Positions 7,873 to 16,928 of a stretch of 64,000 nt of DNA are shown in pieces. The notes beneath the pieces are model-generated. The model was not told the DNA's origin. It searched no databases and saw nothing but the letters and a program-made list of their open reading frames with translations. Each line of letters begins with the position of its first letter. The first letter of the stretch is position 1. This stretch comes from Bacillota bacterium. GTDB taxonomy: Bacteria; Bacillota; Clostridia; Acetivibrionales; DTU013. The position numbers were made by a program, and so were the translations under genes. The stretch is from assembly GCA_023426125.1 (NCBI GenBank), contig JAFABI010000058.1:46233-110232 (forward strand), read 5' to 3'.

Positions 7873-9693
7873 CTACAGCTTGCTCTTCGCTTTTGCTCGC
7901 TGCTCCGAATCAAGAATCCTTTTTCTCAGCCTGATGGATTTTGGCGTAATCTCCACCAGTTCGTCGTCCGCAATGAACTCCAGCGCCTGTTCAAGACTCA
8001 GGACCCTTATGGGAGTCAGCCTCAAAGCTTCGTCGGAGCCTGAAGCCCGCATGTTAGTGACATGCTTTTTCTTGCAGACATTTACTACAATATCCTCATT
8101 ACGGGCATTCTCTCCTACCACCATGCCTTCGTATACCCTGGTCCCCGGACTTATGAAAAGAGAACCCCTCTCCTGGGCATTGTACAAACCGTAGGTAACA
8201 GCTTCTCCGTCCTCCCATGCAACCAGTGAGCCTCTTTGCCTGCTGGAAATATCCCCTTTGTACGGTTCATGCCCATGGAATATATGATTCATTATACCAT
8301 TTCCCTTGGTGTCCGTCAAAAATTCCGACCGGTAACCAATAAGGCCTCTGGCGGGAATCTTGAATTCCAGCCGCATATATCCTTCGGTGGCGGAATGCAT
8401 ATTGATCATTTCCGCCTTCCTGACACCCAGCTTTTCCATCACCACGCCCATAAACTCTTCCGGTACGTCGATCATCAGCATTTCAATAGGTTCATAGACA
8501 AGCGCGTCTATTTCCTTAAAAATGACCTTCGGCTTTGAAACCTGAAATTCATAGCCCTGCCGTCTCATGGTCTCAATAAGGATGGACAGATGCAGCTCCC
8601 CTCTTCCCGATACTTTAAAGGAATCGGGTGATTCGGTTTCCTCCACCCTTAAGCTTACATTGGTCTCCAGTTCCTTGAACAGCCTGTCCCTTAAATGCCG
8701 GGATGTGACATAGGTGCCTTCCCGGCCTGCAAATGGGCTGTTGTTGACACTGAAGGTCATATTGATGGTCGGTTCGTCAATGTTCACAAAGGGGAGCGGG
8801 TCCGGGCTTTCAGCATCGCAAATGGTTTCGCCTATATTGATATCTCCAACCCCGGATACTGCAACAATATCGCCAAGAGCGGCATCTTCTGCCTCCACCC
8901 GCTTAAGTCCTTCAAACTTATATAGCCTGCTTACTTTCACATTCGCCAGCGTGCCTTCCTTTTTACATACCACCGCCTGCTGCCCCAGTTTTATCTGTCC
9001 CCGGTCGATTTTCCCTATGGCGATCCTTCCCACATATCCGTCATAATCGATATTTGACACCAGTAGCTGCAAAGGCTCATCAAAACTGCCATGGGGTGTG
9101 GGAACCTTTTCTATGATAGTTTTCAGCAGCGGCTCAAGATCCTGTCGCTCATCCTCCAGGTTGATAATGGCAAAGCCTTCCCTGGAAGAAGCGTATACTA
9201 CCGGAAATTCCAACTGGTCGTCATCGGCGCCCAGCTCTATGAATAACTCAAGAACCTCATCCACCACTTCAACCGGCCTTGCCTCTGGCCTATCAATCTT
9301 ATTTACCACCACGATGGGCTTTAAATTTAACTGCAGCGCCTTGCGCAAAACGAAACGCGTCTGGGGCATGGGCCCTTCAAATGCGTCCACCAGCAGCAAT
9401 ACCCCATCCACCATCTTAAGAACACGCTCTACTTCTCCTCCAAAGTCGGCATGCCCCGGCGTATCTACAATATTGATCTTTATACCTTTATAATTGACGG
9501 CGGTATTTTTTGCAAGAATGGTAATTCCGCGTTCCCTTTCCAGATCATTGGAATCCATTACCCGCTCCTGCACCTGCTCGTTTTCCCTGAAAATACCGCT
9601 TTGTCTTAACATTCCGTCAACAAGTGTCGTTTTTCCGTGGTCAACGTGTGCGATAATTGCTATATTTCTTATATCTTCCCTTGCTTTTTTCAC
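7873..9693 (-). CDS. typA: Ribosome-associated GTPase TypA/BipA
   Basis: A 606-residue translational GTPase. G motifs are AHVDHGKTT (G1), ERGITI (G2), DTPGHADFGGEV (G3) and VVNKIDRPEA (G4). EF-G-like domains III and V and the BipA-specific C-terminus follow, with RGLIGYRSEFLTDTKG, GLYNAQERGSLFI and NVCKKKHVTNMRASGSDEA. BipA binds ribosomes and helps 50S assembly, particularly in cold or stress. Start is GTG at 9693 with AAAGGG about 6 bases upstream. It ends 30 bases before mltG and is probably in one transcription unit with it. Confidence 0.96.
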   Translation of the reverse strand: MKKAREDIRNIAIIAHVDHGKTTLVDGMLRQSGIFRENEQVQERVMDSNDLERERGITILAKNTAVNYKGIKINIVDTPGHADFGGEVERVLKMVDGVLLLVDAFEGPMPQTRFVLRKALQLNLKPIVVVNKIDRPEARPVEVVDEVLELFIELGADDDQLEFPVVYASSREGFAIINLEDERQDLEPLLKTIIEKVPTPHGSFDEPLQLLVSNIDYDGYVGRIAIGKIDRGQIKLGQQAVVCKKEGTLANVKVSRLYKFEGLKRVEAEDAALGDIVAVSGVGDINIGETICDAESPDPLPFVNIDEPTINMTFSVNNSPFAGREGTYVTSRHLRDRLFKELETNVSLRVEETESPDSFKVSGRGELHLSILIETMRRQGYEFQVSKPKVIFKEIDALVYEPIEMLMIDVPEEFMGVVMEKLGVRKAEMINMHSATEGYMRLEFKIPARGLIGYRSEFLTDTKGNGIMNHIFHGHEPYKGDISSRQRGSLVAWEDGEAVTYGLYNAQERGSLFISPGTRVYEGMVVGENARNEDIVVNVCKKKHVTNMRASGSDEALRLTPIRVLSLEQALEFIADDELVEITPKSIRLRKRILDSEQRAKAKSKL

Positions 9694-9730
9694 TGTAAAC
9701 CCTTTCCCCTTCTTCGATATCTTTCAAACA

Positions 9731-9850
9731 AAGACATTCCTTTGCTATGTAGCCCAGCCGTCTGTTCAGAAAGGCGTGTCCCTTTACCTTTCAAAAAGGG
9801 ACATTCCTTTACTACGTAGCCCAGCTGCCTGTTCAGAAAGGTGTGTCCCT
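9731..9850. repeat. Tandem pair of repeat family B
   Basis: Two imperfect copies of about 55 bases (9731-9783 and 9797-9850) each run from GACATTCCTTT through AGCCCAGC and CTGTTCAGAAAGG to GTGTCCCTT. Their ends are mutually complementary, so each copy can fold as a hairpin. Related copies lie in opposite orientation at 21414 and 42843. They occupy most of the typA-mutS2 gap. Confidence 0.75.
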
Positions 9851-9967
9851 TACCTTAAACAGATGCCGCATCCTGCGGCAACAAGTTAAATTCTAAAGTA
9901 TCGTGCAAATAATGTCAATCCAATCTTACGCAAACTTCAATTCAAAGCATGGCGAAAATACTCGTGA

Positions 9968-12352
9968 TCAAGCCAGCTCCACTACGGTGACGCCTGCTTC
10001 GCCTTCGCCATACGTACCCAATCTGAAGGATTTGACATGCCCGTTTGTTTTCAGGAATTGATGCACTCCGCTTCGTAAAGCACCCGTCCCCTTTCCGTGG
10101 ATGACCATCACTTCAGCAAGCCCTGCTATACCGGCGTCATCAAGAAATTTATCCAGTATTTCAATTGCCTCATCCACGTTGGTTCCTCTTATATCCACCT
10201 GGGTGGATATGGTCATGGACTTGGAAACGCCTATTCTTCCTGTTCCAACCCTATGGGTTTCCGATGGCTGCTCATTTATAAGCTTCAAGTTCGTCACATG
10301 GACATTTACTTTCATTATGCCGGCCTGAACCACCGCTTCACCATCCTTGTCGGGAGGCGTCACAACCGTGCCTTTTTTGTTCAGGTTGACAATATGTACG
10401 CTATCACCCGGTTTCAGGTTCTCAGGCGGTTTAAGGTAACCCTGCCTGGGAAGGATGGCTTCCGTCATGGACTCCTCTACTTTGTTTATCTTTGTACGCA
10501 GCCTGCTTCTTACTTCTTCAGCCGCTTTATTTCTTATGGCCGCCTCCTGTTCTTCGGCAGCTTTCCTCATTTCCTGAAGCATTTCGTCCACTTCCTGTTT
10601 AGTGGAATGAAGCAGCCTCCTGGCCTCTTCCCTGGCTTCTCTCAAAAGCCTCTCCTTCTGCTCCCCGATCCTGCGCCTCTGTTCCTCCAGTTCCTTTTTG
10701 AGCCCCTCGATTTCACGCCGGTAGCTCTCGGCTTTCAGCCTTTCCTTTTCCGTTTCGCTTCTGTTCTTCTCGATGGACAGAAGGATGTCTTCAAACTGGA
10801 TCTCCTCCTGGGAGAGGAATTCTCTGGCTCTTTCCAGGATGTCCTCCGGTAATCCCAGCCTTTTGGAAATGGCAAAAGCATTGCTCTTGCCAGGAACGCC
10901 TATTAAAAGGTTGTACGTGGGCTTGAGGGTTTCTACATCAAATTCGCAACAGGCATTTTCCACGCCCTCCGTCGTAAGAGCATATACCTTTAATTCACTG
11001 TAATGGGTGGTTGCTACGGTTTTTGCCCCCAGCCGGTGAAGCTTTTCCAGAATCGACATTGCCAGCGCAGCGCCTTCGGTAGGATCCGTGCCCGCTCCCA
11101 GCTCATCAAACATGACAAGGGATTTGCTGCCGGCGTTGGCAAGAATCTTAACAATATTTGTCATATGGGAGGAAAAAGTACTTAAGCTCTGCTCAATGCT
11201 CTGTTCGTCCCCAATGTCGGCAAAAACTTCCTCAAACACGCTCATTTCAGTACCTTCCGCAGCAGGAACATGAAGCCCGGCCTGTACCATCAAGGTAAAC
11301 AGGCCGACGGTTTTCAACGTAACGGTTTTTCCTCCCGTATTCGGCCCGGTGATGACTACGGTGCTGAACTTATCTCCGATGTTGAAATTGATCGGCACAA
11401 CGGTTTTCTTATCCAGCAGCGGATGCCGGCCTTTTTTGATCAGTATCCTCCGGTCGTTGTTAAGCTTCGGGCAGACACAATTATGGTCAAGGCTCAGTTT
11501 TGCCTTGGCAAAGATAAAATCCAGCCTGGCCATGATGGACATGTTTGCTTTCAATTCGCCGGAAATGCTTCCCACGTCCGCCGAAAGCTCCGCCAGAATA
11601 CGTTCTATCTCAAGCTGCTCCTTTATTTTAAGTTGCTTTATGCTGTTATTGGCTTCCACCACCGCCATAGGCTCTATAAAGATTGTAGCGCCGCTTGCGG
11701 AAGAATCATGGACCAGTCCCGGCACTTCGCTCCGGTGTTCCTGCTTCACCGGCACAACATACCTGTCGCCTCGAAGGGTTACAATGGATTCCTGCATGAA
11801 TTTCTGGTATTTGGAGGACCTGACCATATCGCTGAGCCTGTCTTTGATGGAGTTCTGCTGCTCCTTTATCTGGCGGCGTATGGTGGACAGTGCCGGACTT
11901 GCACTGTCGGAAATCTCATCCTCGCCTACGATGGCATTGTTTATTTTATCTTCAATTCTTTTATTGATTTCCAACGCATCAATCAGCTCTTTTACAATAT
12001 TATCCCCTTCTTCGCCTCTGGTGTCGGCGCTGCCGGAATAGTTCTTAAGATTTCTTGACGCGCGGAGGGTATCCGACACCCGAAGAAGCTCTCCCGCCGG
12101 CAGCATGGAGCCCATATCCGCTCTTTTCAAGCTTCCCCTTATATCATGGATGCCGCCCATGGGAGGGCTGCCCCTGCGCACAATAAAGCCTGCCGCATCG
12201 CTTGTTTCCTTCAGCAGGCCCAGAATCACGCCATACTCCGTTTCCGGAGTCATTTCTCCGGCTAATTCCTTGCCCAGCTCCGAAGCTGACAGTTCGACGA
12301 TCCTGTTTACAATTTTATCGAATTCCAGTATTCTTAAAGCTTTCCCATCCAT
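9968..12352 (-). CDS. mutS2: MutS2 ATPase/endonuclease (ribosome collision or recombination factor)
   Basis: A 794-residue MutS2. It has the MutS core and clamp, an ATPase domain with Walker A GPNTGGKTVTLKTVG, Walker B region SLVMFDELGAGTDPTEG and ATTHYSELKVYA, a long charged coiled coil, a KOW-like segment and a C-terminal Smr domain (QVDIRGTNVDEA and VMVIHGKGTGALRSG). It lacks the mismatch-recognition domain of MutS1. MutS2 suppresses recombination and in Bacillus splits collided ribosomes. The ATG at 12352 (MDGKALRILEFDKI) matches the family start and has GGAG 9 bases upstream; an in-frame TTG at 12373 is the alternative. Confidence 0.95.
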   Translation of the reverse strand: MDGKALRILEFDKIVNRIVELSASELGKELAGEMTPETEYGVILGLLKETSDAAGFIVRRGSPPMGGIHDIRGSLKRADMGSMLPAGELLRVSDTLRASRNLKNYSGSADTRGEEGDNIVKELIDALEINKRIEDKINNAIVGEDEISDSASPALSTIRRQIKEQQNSIKDRLSDMVRSSKYQKFMQESIVTLRGDRYVVPVKQEHRSEVPGLVHDSSASGATIFIEPMAVVEANNSIKQLKIKEQLEIERILAELSADVGSISGELKANMSIMARLDFIFAKAKLSLDHNCVCPKLNNDRRILIKKGRHPLLDKKTVVPINFNIGDKFSTVVITGPNTGGKTVTLKTVGLFTLMVQAGLHVPAAEGTEMSVFEEVFADIGDEQSIEQSLSTFSSHMTNIVKILANAGSKSLVMFDELGAGTDPTEGAALAMSILEKLHRLGAKTVATTHYSELKVYALTTEGVENACCEFDVETLKPTYNLLIGVPGKSNAFAISKRLGLPEDILERAREFLSQEEIQFEDILLSIEKNRSETEKERLKAESYRREIEGLKKELEEQRRRIGEQKERLLREAREEARRLLHSTKQEVDEMLQEMRKAAEEQEAAIRNKAAEEVRSRLRTKINKVEESMTEAILPRQGYLKPPENLKPGDSVHIVNLNKKGTVVTPPDKDGEAVVQAGIMKVNVHVTNLKLINEQPSETHRVGTGRIGVSKSMTISTQVDIRGTNVDEAIEILDKFLDDAGIAGLAEVMVIHGKGTGALRSGVHQFLKTNGHVKSFRLGTYGEGEAGVTVVELA

Positions 12353-12449
12353 TTTCCAATACTCCGTTTTCAAACGAACCTCTACGATCTTGTGTCGGCT
12401 CTTTCTTTATATAATATACTCGTTTTTCAAGCATTTTACAATGAGAAGC

Positions 12450-12477
12450 AAAAAAAGCGCCTGATTCCCAGGCGCTT
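12450..12477 (-). terminator. Rho-independent terminator of the uracil permease gene
   Basis: Stem AAGCGCCTG / CAGGCGCTT (12455-12463 and 12469-12477), followed on the minus strand by seven Ts, 19 bases past the permease stop. Confidence 0.9.
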
Positions 12478-12495
12478 CCTTACAACTTCATAAAT

Positions 12496-13821
12496 TTATG
12501 CTTCAGCGTCGTTGGTCAGCTTCAGCTTGTCGAAAATGTAGAACAGGAGGCTTAAGAGCATCCCAACCACCGTTGCGAGGGCCATACCTTTCAGCGGCAC
12601 TGTTTTAATGGTAATGGAAATTCCACTGAGGCCGACGATGAATACGATTGCCGTCAGGATCAAATTCCTGGATTTACTGTAATCCACCTTGGCTTCAACA
12701 AGCATCCTGATACCGGAGGCCGCTATTACGCCGAATAGCAGAATGGTGATACCGCCCATTACGGGTCCCGGTATGCTGGAAATAACTCCCGAAAGCTTGC
12801 CTATGAAAGCAAGAATGATGGAAATTACAGCGGCTCCGCCAATTACCCATACGCTGTAAACTCTTGTAATTGCCATAACACCCATATTTTCTCCATAAGT
12901 GGTTGTCGGACAGGAACCGGTAAAGCCTGATAAGGCGGTTGAGATACCGTCGCCCAACAATGACCTGTGAAGTCCCGGATCCTTAATAAGGTCTCTGCCA
13001 ACGATATTTCCGGTGACAAACAAATGTCCTATATGCTCTGAAATAACCACAAGCGCAGCCGGCGCGATAATGAGCATTGCATTGAATTCAAATGTGGGGA
13101 ATACGAGCTGAGGGAATACAAGCCAATCTTTTTTGTTGATGATTTCGTAATCGACATATCCCATGGCAGCCGAAAGGGCGTAACCTGCGACTACGGCAAA
13201 CAATACCGGAATAACAGCCATGAAACCTCTAAAGAGCAGCGAACCCAGCACAACGATCGCTAATGTGACAAGAGCGATAATAACACCCTTTGAATCAAAC
13301 GCGCCTGTTTTGGGGTCCGGCAGCAATCCTGCATTGGTTGCCGCAGTACTTGCCAGTTCAAGGCCGATCAAAGCTACGATGGGACCCATGGTTGCCGGAG
13401 GAAGGACAACATCCAGCCATTTGGTGCCGACAGCTCCGATAATCAGCGCCGTAACGATGAAGATCACCCCACACAGGATGAATCCGCCCAGAGCTTTGGA
13501 GAAATTGGCTTTAACATCGGTGGAACTGGCGATCACTGCGAAGGCCGGAGAAAGAAAAGCAAAACTCGAGCCAAGGAACGCAGGGGCTTTCCCTTTGCAG
13601 AGAAATAAGTAAATCAATGTGCCTATACCGTTTAACAATAAAACCAGACCAGGGTCTATCACTTGCATCGTCGGGTCGCCTGAAACCCTCTGGGCTTCCC
13701 CGTTAAATAGTAATGGCACCAGCACCGACGCCCCGAACATCGCAAAAAGATGTTGGAAGCTGAGCGGCAGGCCTTGAAGGATCGGAACCTTCTCTTCTAC
13801 CTGGATGATCTTCCTTTGCAT
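12496..13821 (-). CDS. uraA: Uracil permease (NCS2 nucleobase:cation symporter family)
   Basis: A 441-residue polytopic membrane protein of the xanthine/uracil NCS2 family. It opens with QGLPLSFQHLFAMFGASVLVP, has TTYGENMGVMAITRVYS and the conserved SEHIGHLF and PGPVMGGITILLFG segments, and ends in a short cytoplasmic tail. UraA/PyrP members import uracil with protons for the salvage pathway. The upstream leader carries a PyrR-type binding sequence and attenuator, which points to uracil rather than xanthine as substrate. It is monocistronic, closed by its own terminator. Confidence 0.92.
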   Translation of the reverse strand: MQRKIIQVEEKVPILQGLPLSFQHLFAMFGASVLVPLLFNGEAQRVSGDPTMQVIDPGLVLLLNGIGTLIYLFLCKGKAPAFLGSSFAFLSPAFAVIASSTDVKANFSKALGGFILCGVIFIVTALIIGAVGTKWLDVVLPPATMGPIVALIGLELASTAATNAGLLPDPKTGAFDSKGVIIALVTLAIVVLGSLLFRGFMAVIPVLFAVVAGYALSAAMGYVDYEIINKKDWLVFPQLVFPTFEFNAMLIIAPAALVVISEHIGHLFVTGNIVGRDLIKDPGLHRSLLGDGISTALSGFTGSCPTTTYGENMGVMAITRVYSVWVIGGAAVISIILAFIGKLSGVISSIPGPVMGGITILLFGVIAASGIRMLVEAKVDYSKSRNLILTAIVFIVGLSGISITIKTVPLKGMALATVVGMLLSLLFYIFDKLKLTNDAEA

Positions 13822-13962
13822 ACAAATTTTCCCCCTCGAAAACTAATTTATGCGAAAACAGGTATATTCCTGTTTTGACATCACCCTTGACTTTCTGGCA
13901 TATAAAATCACGTGGGCCATGATCCCACCGGATTTAAGGGAAATTTGTCCCGGCAGAAGGCC

Positions 13963-14050
13963 ATAAAAAAACTTCCTACCGCAAGCAGTAAGAAGCCCGA
14001 CTCCAATCATCGCAGCAAAAAACCTTTACTAGCCTCACGGGACTAATTTA
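13963..14050 (-). promoter_or_regulatory. PyrR-dependent attenuator leader of the uracil permease gene
   Basis: On the minus strand AGTCCCGTGAGGCT (about 14030-14043) fits the PyrR-binding consensus ARUCCNGNGAGGYU. About 35 bases further on lies a terminator hairpin, CTTCTTACTG / CGGTAGGAAG (13972-13995) with a T run at 13963-13971. In Firmicutes pyr operons PyrR with UMP binds this loop and favours the terminator. A second hairpin with AAAACAGG / CCTGTTTT arms (13854-13877) stands close to the start codon. The rest of the gap 13822-14337 shows no gene apart from repeat D. Confidence 0.8.
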
Positions 14051-14167
14051 AAAGCTCTGGCAAGTTTATCCTCAAATCGTTTCTAAGTATATCACAAAGA
14101 ATTTTTACCGTCTATTGCTGTAGCGAAAAATTTTCTTTTACCTTGAAGAAATAGCGGATTAAAGCGC

Positions 14168-14226
14168 GATATTTCTTCAGGGCGCATAAATACCGGTGAA
14201 TTAATGATTTTTTCGCTGTAGTGCCA
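14168..14226. repeat. Dispersed repeat family D, copy 1
   Basis: TATTTCTTCAGGGCGCATAA at 14178 continues into TTAATG and CGCTGTAGTGC. The same string with about a quarter of positions changed occurs at 38965-39020. The copy begins inside a GAAGAAATA / TATTTCTTC inverted repeat. Confidence 0.55.
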
Positions 14227-14337
14227 TAAAAAATTCCGACAAAATCTGTAAGGTAGAAAACAAAAATAGAAACCAAATCTTTCTTGTCATAATCGCTATT
14301 TTTTAAGAAACAATATTTACTGAGGAGGTGATAATTA

Positions 14338-14526
14338 ATGGCAAACAACAACAATAACAGCACCACATCATTCGAAAAGATGAAGTATGAAATAGCCAAT
14401 CAGGTAGGAGTTAACCTGAAGCAGGGCTATAACGGAGATCTGGCATCCAGAGATGCTGGCAAGATCGGTGGTAATATAGTAAAGAAGGTTTTTGAATCTT
14501 ATACGGGAAACAACTACAATAAGTAA
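14338..14526 (+). CDS. Alpha/beta-type small acid-soluble spore protein
   Basis: A 62-residue protein with the SASP signature KYEIANQVGVNLKQGYNGDL (germination protease site region) followed by SRDAGKIGGNIVKKV. Such proteins coat spore DNA and are degraded by GPR at germination. The N-terminus is rich in asparagine. A strong GAGGAGGTGA site lies 7 bases before the ATG. In spore formers these genes are read by sigma-G in the forespore; no clear sigma-G promoter was recognised here. It is monocistronic and closed by a strong hairpin shared with the convergent DeoR gene. Confidence 0.96.
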   Translation: MANNNNNSTTSFEKMKYEIANQVGVNLKQGYNGDLASRDAGKIGGNIVKKVFESYTGNNYNK

Positions 14527-14554
14527 AAGCACTGAGTGATGTAGCATGAAATAA

Positions 14555-14594
14555 ACAAAAACAGCAAGGGGCATGTCCCGCTTGCTGTTTTTGT
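14555..14594. terminator. Bidirectional terminator between the SASP and DeoR genes
   Basis: A 14-base perfect stem starting ACAAAAACAGCAAG (14555-14568) pairs with 14581-14594 and has A and T tracts on both flanks. It serves both convergent genes. Confidence 0.9.
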
Positions 14595-14601
14595 TTTCAG
14601 C

Positions 14602-15387
14602 TCATACCAGCCTTATTTCAACACCTTTTTCCTTTATAAATTCGATTTCCTCCCGGTTTGCATTTTGATTTGTTACAAGGACATCCGCCTGGTCAACCGA
14701 ATCGATATAAGCAAAGCTTGTCCTGCCGATTTTTGAATAGTCTGTAGCCACGATGGTTTTATTCGCCCTGGCCAGCATTTGACGGTTGACCTCCACTTCA
14801 AAATAGTGGTAGGTAGTAATTCCCTCTTCCGCGCTCACTCCGTCGACAGATAGAATCAGCTTGTCCGCCTTATACCTCTTTAACTGGTTGACGGTATCGT
14901 CCCCATAGGCAAACTGGTATTGGGGATTGAAATTTCCTCCCAGCAAAATCACCTGGATATTGTTCATGTGCCCTGATTCCTGTGCAATAGCCAGCGAGTT
15001 GGTGACAATGGTGAGATTCTTTACGTGTTTCAATTCCTGAAGAACAAACAGCGTCGTCGTTCCCGAATTGATCATAACCGTGTCCCCATTGGAAATCAAT
15101 GAGGCGCATGCAACAGCGATTTTCTTTTTTTCCGCCTCGTTTGTTTTCATTCTGTCCAGCAGGGGCATGTTGTAATAGAACTTATGCATGCTGGTGGCGC
15201 CGCCGTGAATCCTCTCCAGCAAACCTTCCTCTTCCAGCTGTGAAAGATCGTTCCTGATGGTCACCTCGGAAATGCCGAAAAGCTTGCTAAGTTCGATTAC
15301 TTTAACCTTGCCTTCCCTGTTGAGACGCTCGAGGATTTTTTTCCTTCTGTTGTCGATATCCAGCTCGGCTCTATTCACGTCATCCAT
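14602..15387 (-). CDS. DeoR-family transcriptional regulator
   Basis: A 261-residue DeoR/GlpR-type repressor. The N-terminal winged helix has RRKKILERLNREGKVKVIEL and ISEVTIRNDLSQLEEEGLL, then the family's IHGGA. The C-terminal DeoRC sensor has NSGTTTLFVLQEL, TNSLAIAQE, LLGGNFN, LSVDGVS and IVATDYSKIGR. Such regulators sense phosphorylated sugars. The start at 15387 is set by AAAGAGG upstream; an extra 43 residues of open frame before it are not family-like. The target may be the adjacent Gfo/Idh gene at 15622-16755 on the same strand. Confidence 0.9.
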   Translation of the reverse strand: MDDVNRAELDIDNRRKKILERLNREGKVKVIELSKLFGISEVTIRNDLSQLEEEGLLERIHGGATSMHKFYYNMPLLDRMKTNEAEKKKIAVACASLISNGDTVMINSGTTTLFVLQELKHVKNLTIVTNSLAIAQESGHMNNIQVILLGGNFNPQYQFAYGDDTVNQLKRYKADKLILSVDGVSAEEGITTYHYFEVEVNRQMLARANKTIVATDYSKIGRTSFAYIDSVDQADVLVTNQNANREEIEFIKEKGVEIRLV

Positions 15388-15621
15388 AAACCATACCTCT
15401 TTTTTCCTATGCTCATTATAAATTCTAGGATACCAGGGCATCGTTGTCAACCAGTATTGCACCGAAAACCATATATTTTCAAGGCAAATCCCCGTACCTT
15501 GCAGAAATAGCCGCAAAGACTTTCACGCACTATTCCTGCAAAATATAGGGACACTCAGACACAGGGACGGTTCCTAGTCTTTGCCCCGACAGTCTCTGCT
15601 GCTGTCAACCCGGTACCGCCA

Positions 15622-16755
15622 TCATCCCAGCGATATCCAGGAGCTCTTTTCATCCGACTCATATGCCTTTTCCATCACATACTGTATATAGGCGCCTTCC
15701 TTGAAGGAAGGACTTGCCTGGCGGTTTTCATGCACACAGGACAGGAAATTGTAGAGGCTGTGTACATGGGACCGGACCCATCCGATGGAGAATTTGGAGC
15801 TGGGAAAATCCCCACCCGGCTTTCTGAACCGCTGGACACATTCGATCCTCGTATAGCCTTTTACTCCTCCCAGAGGAGCTTCAGGCAGAGTGTTGTCATA
15901 GAACTCCAGCCAGTTGGGATCCATCAGGTTGAACCGGATTGCTCCCTTGTCCCCGTGAATTTCAAACCTCAGTTCGTCATTGGTGCCGGTTGCTACCTTG
16001 GAAGCTTCAATTGTACCGGTCCCGCCGTTTTTCATCTGCAATACCATGAAGGCTACGTCATCCGCCTCGATGGCAATCAGATTGCCGTTCTTGTCCGGCC
16101 TTTGCGGGTAAATTATATCGGTTTTTGCAAAAACCGAGGCATACTCGCCCAGGAGATAATAGATGATGTCCAGTACATGGGAGCCCAGGTCGAACAATAC
16201 CCCTCCGCCGCCGAATTTCTTATCCTGCTTCCACCCGATGGGTTTTTTTGGATCCACCGATCCGGAGTGCAGGTAGCAAGCGCGGAAAGACATGATCTTT
16301 CCGATTTTCCCTTCGTCAATTAGTTCCTTTGCCCGCATGGTCGCCGGGAAAAAACGGTATTGCAGGGCCATCTGTGTAATAACATTGTATTTACCCAGGA
16401 CTTCGGTGATTTCCCTGGTTTCTTCGAAGCTTGTAGCCAGCGGCTTGTCGCAATATACATGCTTGCCGCTTTTTATCGCTTCCAGGACCGCCTGTTTGTG
16501 ATAGATGTTGGGTGTGCAGATATCAACAATGTCGATGTCCTGCCGTTTTAATATATCTTCCGGGTTACTGACGGCGAATTCAAAATCCAGGGTTTCCCTG
16601 GCCTTTTCGGCGACTTCCGGCACCGCATCGCATACGCCTGCAAGCTTGATTTTAAAGGGCAGGTTGCCATAGTAAAGCGGAATGGTTTTATATCCGTAGG
16701 TATGGGTTTTGCCCATGAATCCAAAGCCTATTATTCCGATTCTTAATTCTTTCAT
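15622..16755 (-). CDS. Gfo/Idh/MocA family NAD(P)-dependent oxidoreductase
   Basis: A 377-residue dehydrogenase: N-terminal Rossmann fold (GIIGFGFMGKTHTYGYKTIP), EKP-like motif present as GKHVYCDKPLATS, and a C-terminal domain with FDLGSHVLDIIYYLLG. The family oxidises or epimerises sugars, inositols and related polyols. The substrate cannot be read from sequence. An AAGGAG site lies 6 bases before the ATG. Upstream is a palindromic repeat. The gap of about 230 bases to the DeoR gene contains a weak repeat B-like stretch around 15547. Confidence 0.9.
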   Translation of the reverse strand: MKELRIGIIGFGFMGKTHTYGYKTIPLYYGNLPFKIKLAGVCDAVPEVAEKARETLDFEFAVSNPEDILKRQDIDIVDICTPNIYHKQAVLEAIKSGKHVYCDKPLATSFEETREITEVLGKYNVITQMALQYRFFPATMRAKELIDEGKIGKIMSFRACYLHSGSVDPKKPIGWKQDKKFGGGGVLFDLGSHVLDIIYYLLGEYASVFAKTDIIYPQRPDKNGNLIAIEADDVAFMVLQMKNGGTGTIEASKVATGTNDELRFEIHGDKGAIRFNLMDPNWLEFYDNTLPEAPLGGVKGYTRIECVQRFRKPGGDFPSSKFSIGWVRSHVHSLYNFLSCVHENRQASPSFKEGAYIQYVMEKAYESDEKSSWISLG

Positions 16756-16764
16756 ATACTCTCC

Positions 16765-16915
16765 TTAAGGAGCACTGAAAATATTCCTTCCGCTTTTTCT
16801 GCAAATGTCGGTTGCATAGGCGAGCAGCAAATGCAAAGCATTTATGGCAAGCCCGGCCGCAATGAATGCATTTGCAGAAACTTACAGCGGAAGTTATATT
16901 TACACCAGTGCTTAA
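16765..16915. repeat. Palindromic repeat element (family C), about 150 bases
   Basis: The two arms (16765-16807 and 16869-16915) are imperfect inverted repeats sharing GAGCACTG-like, TTCCGCT and TTTCTGCAAATG segments. The centre reads GCATAGGCGAGCAGCAA and recurs at 21520. A single arm is also seen at 45411-45450. It fills the gap between the Gfo/Idh and aminotransferase genes. Confidence 0.7.
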
Positions 16916-16928
16916 TTTAATTCTCTGC

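Noticed and set aside
9731..9850. CRISPR array
   Set aside because: Only two long, imperfect copies with no unique spacers of constant length and no cas genes. The same units recur elsewhere as single copies.
11270..12058. A 262-codon open frame on the plus strand
   Set aside because: Antisense to mutS2, whose ATPase motifs are unambiguous; no domain in the reverse frame.
13854..13877. Terminator in the uracil permease leader near the start codon
   Set aside because: The stem is good, but the T run is only four bases and shared with the stem. It is more likely a structural part of the leader than a second terminator.
14112..14399. A 95-codon minus-strand frame overlapping the SASP gene
   Set aside because: It is antisense to the SASP gene and its upstream repeat, has no family similarity, and is rich in Phe/Tyr/Leu as expected from AT-rich non-coding DNA.
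15547..15590. Additional copy of repeat family B
   Set aside because: It shares AGGGACAC and GGGACGGTTCC but cannot be aligned over the full unit, so the match is too weak to list as a feature.
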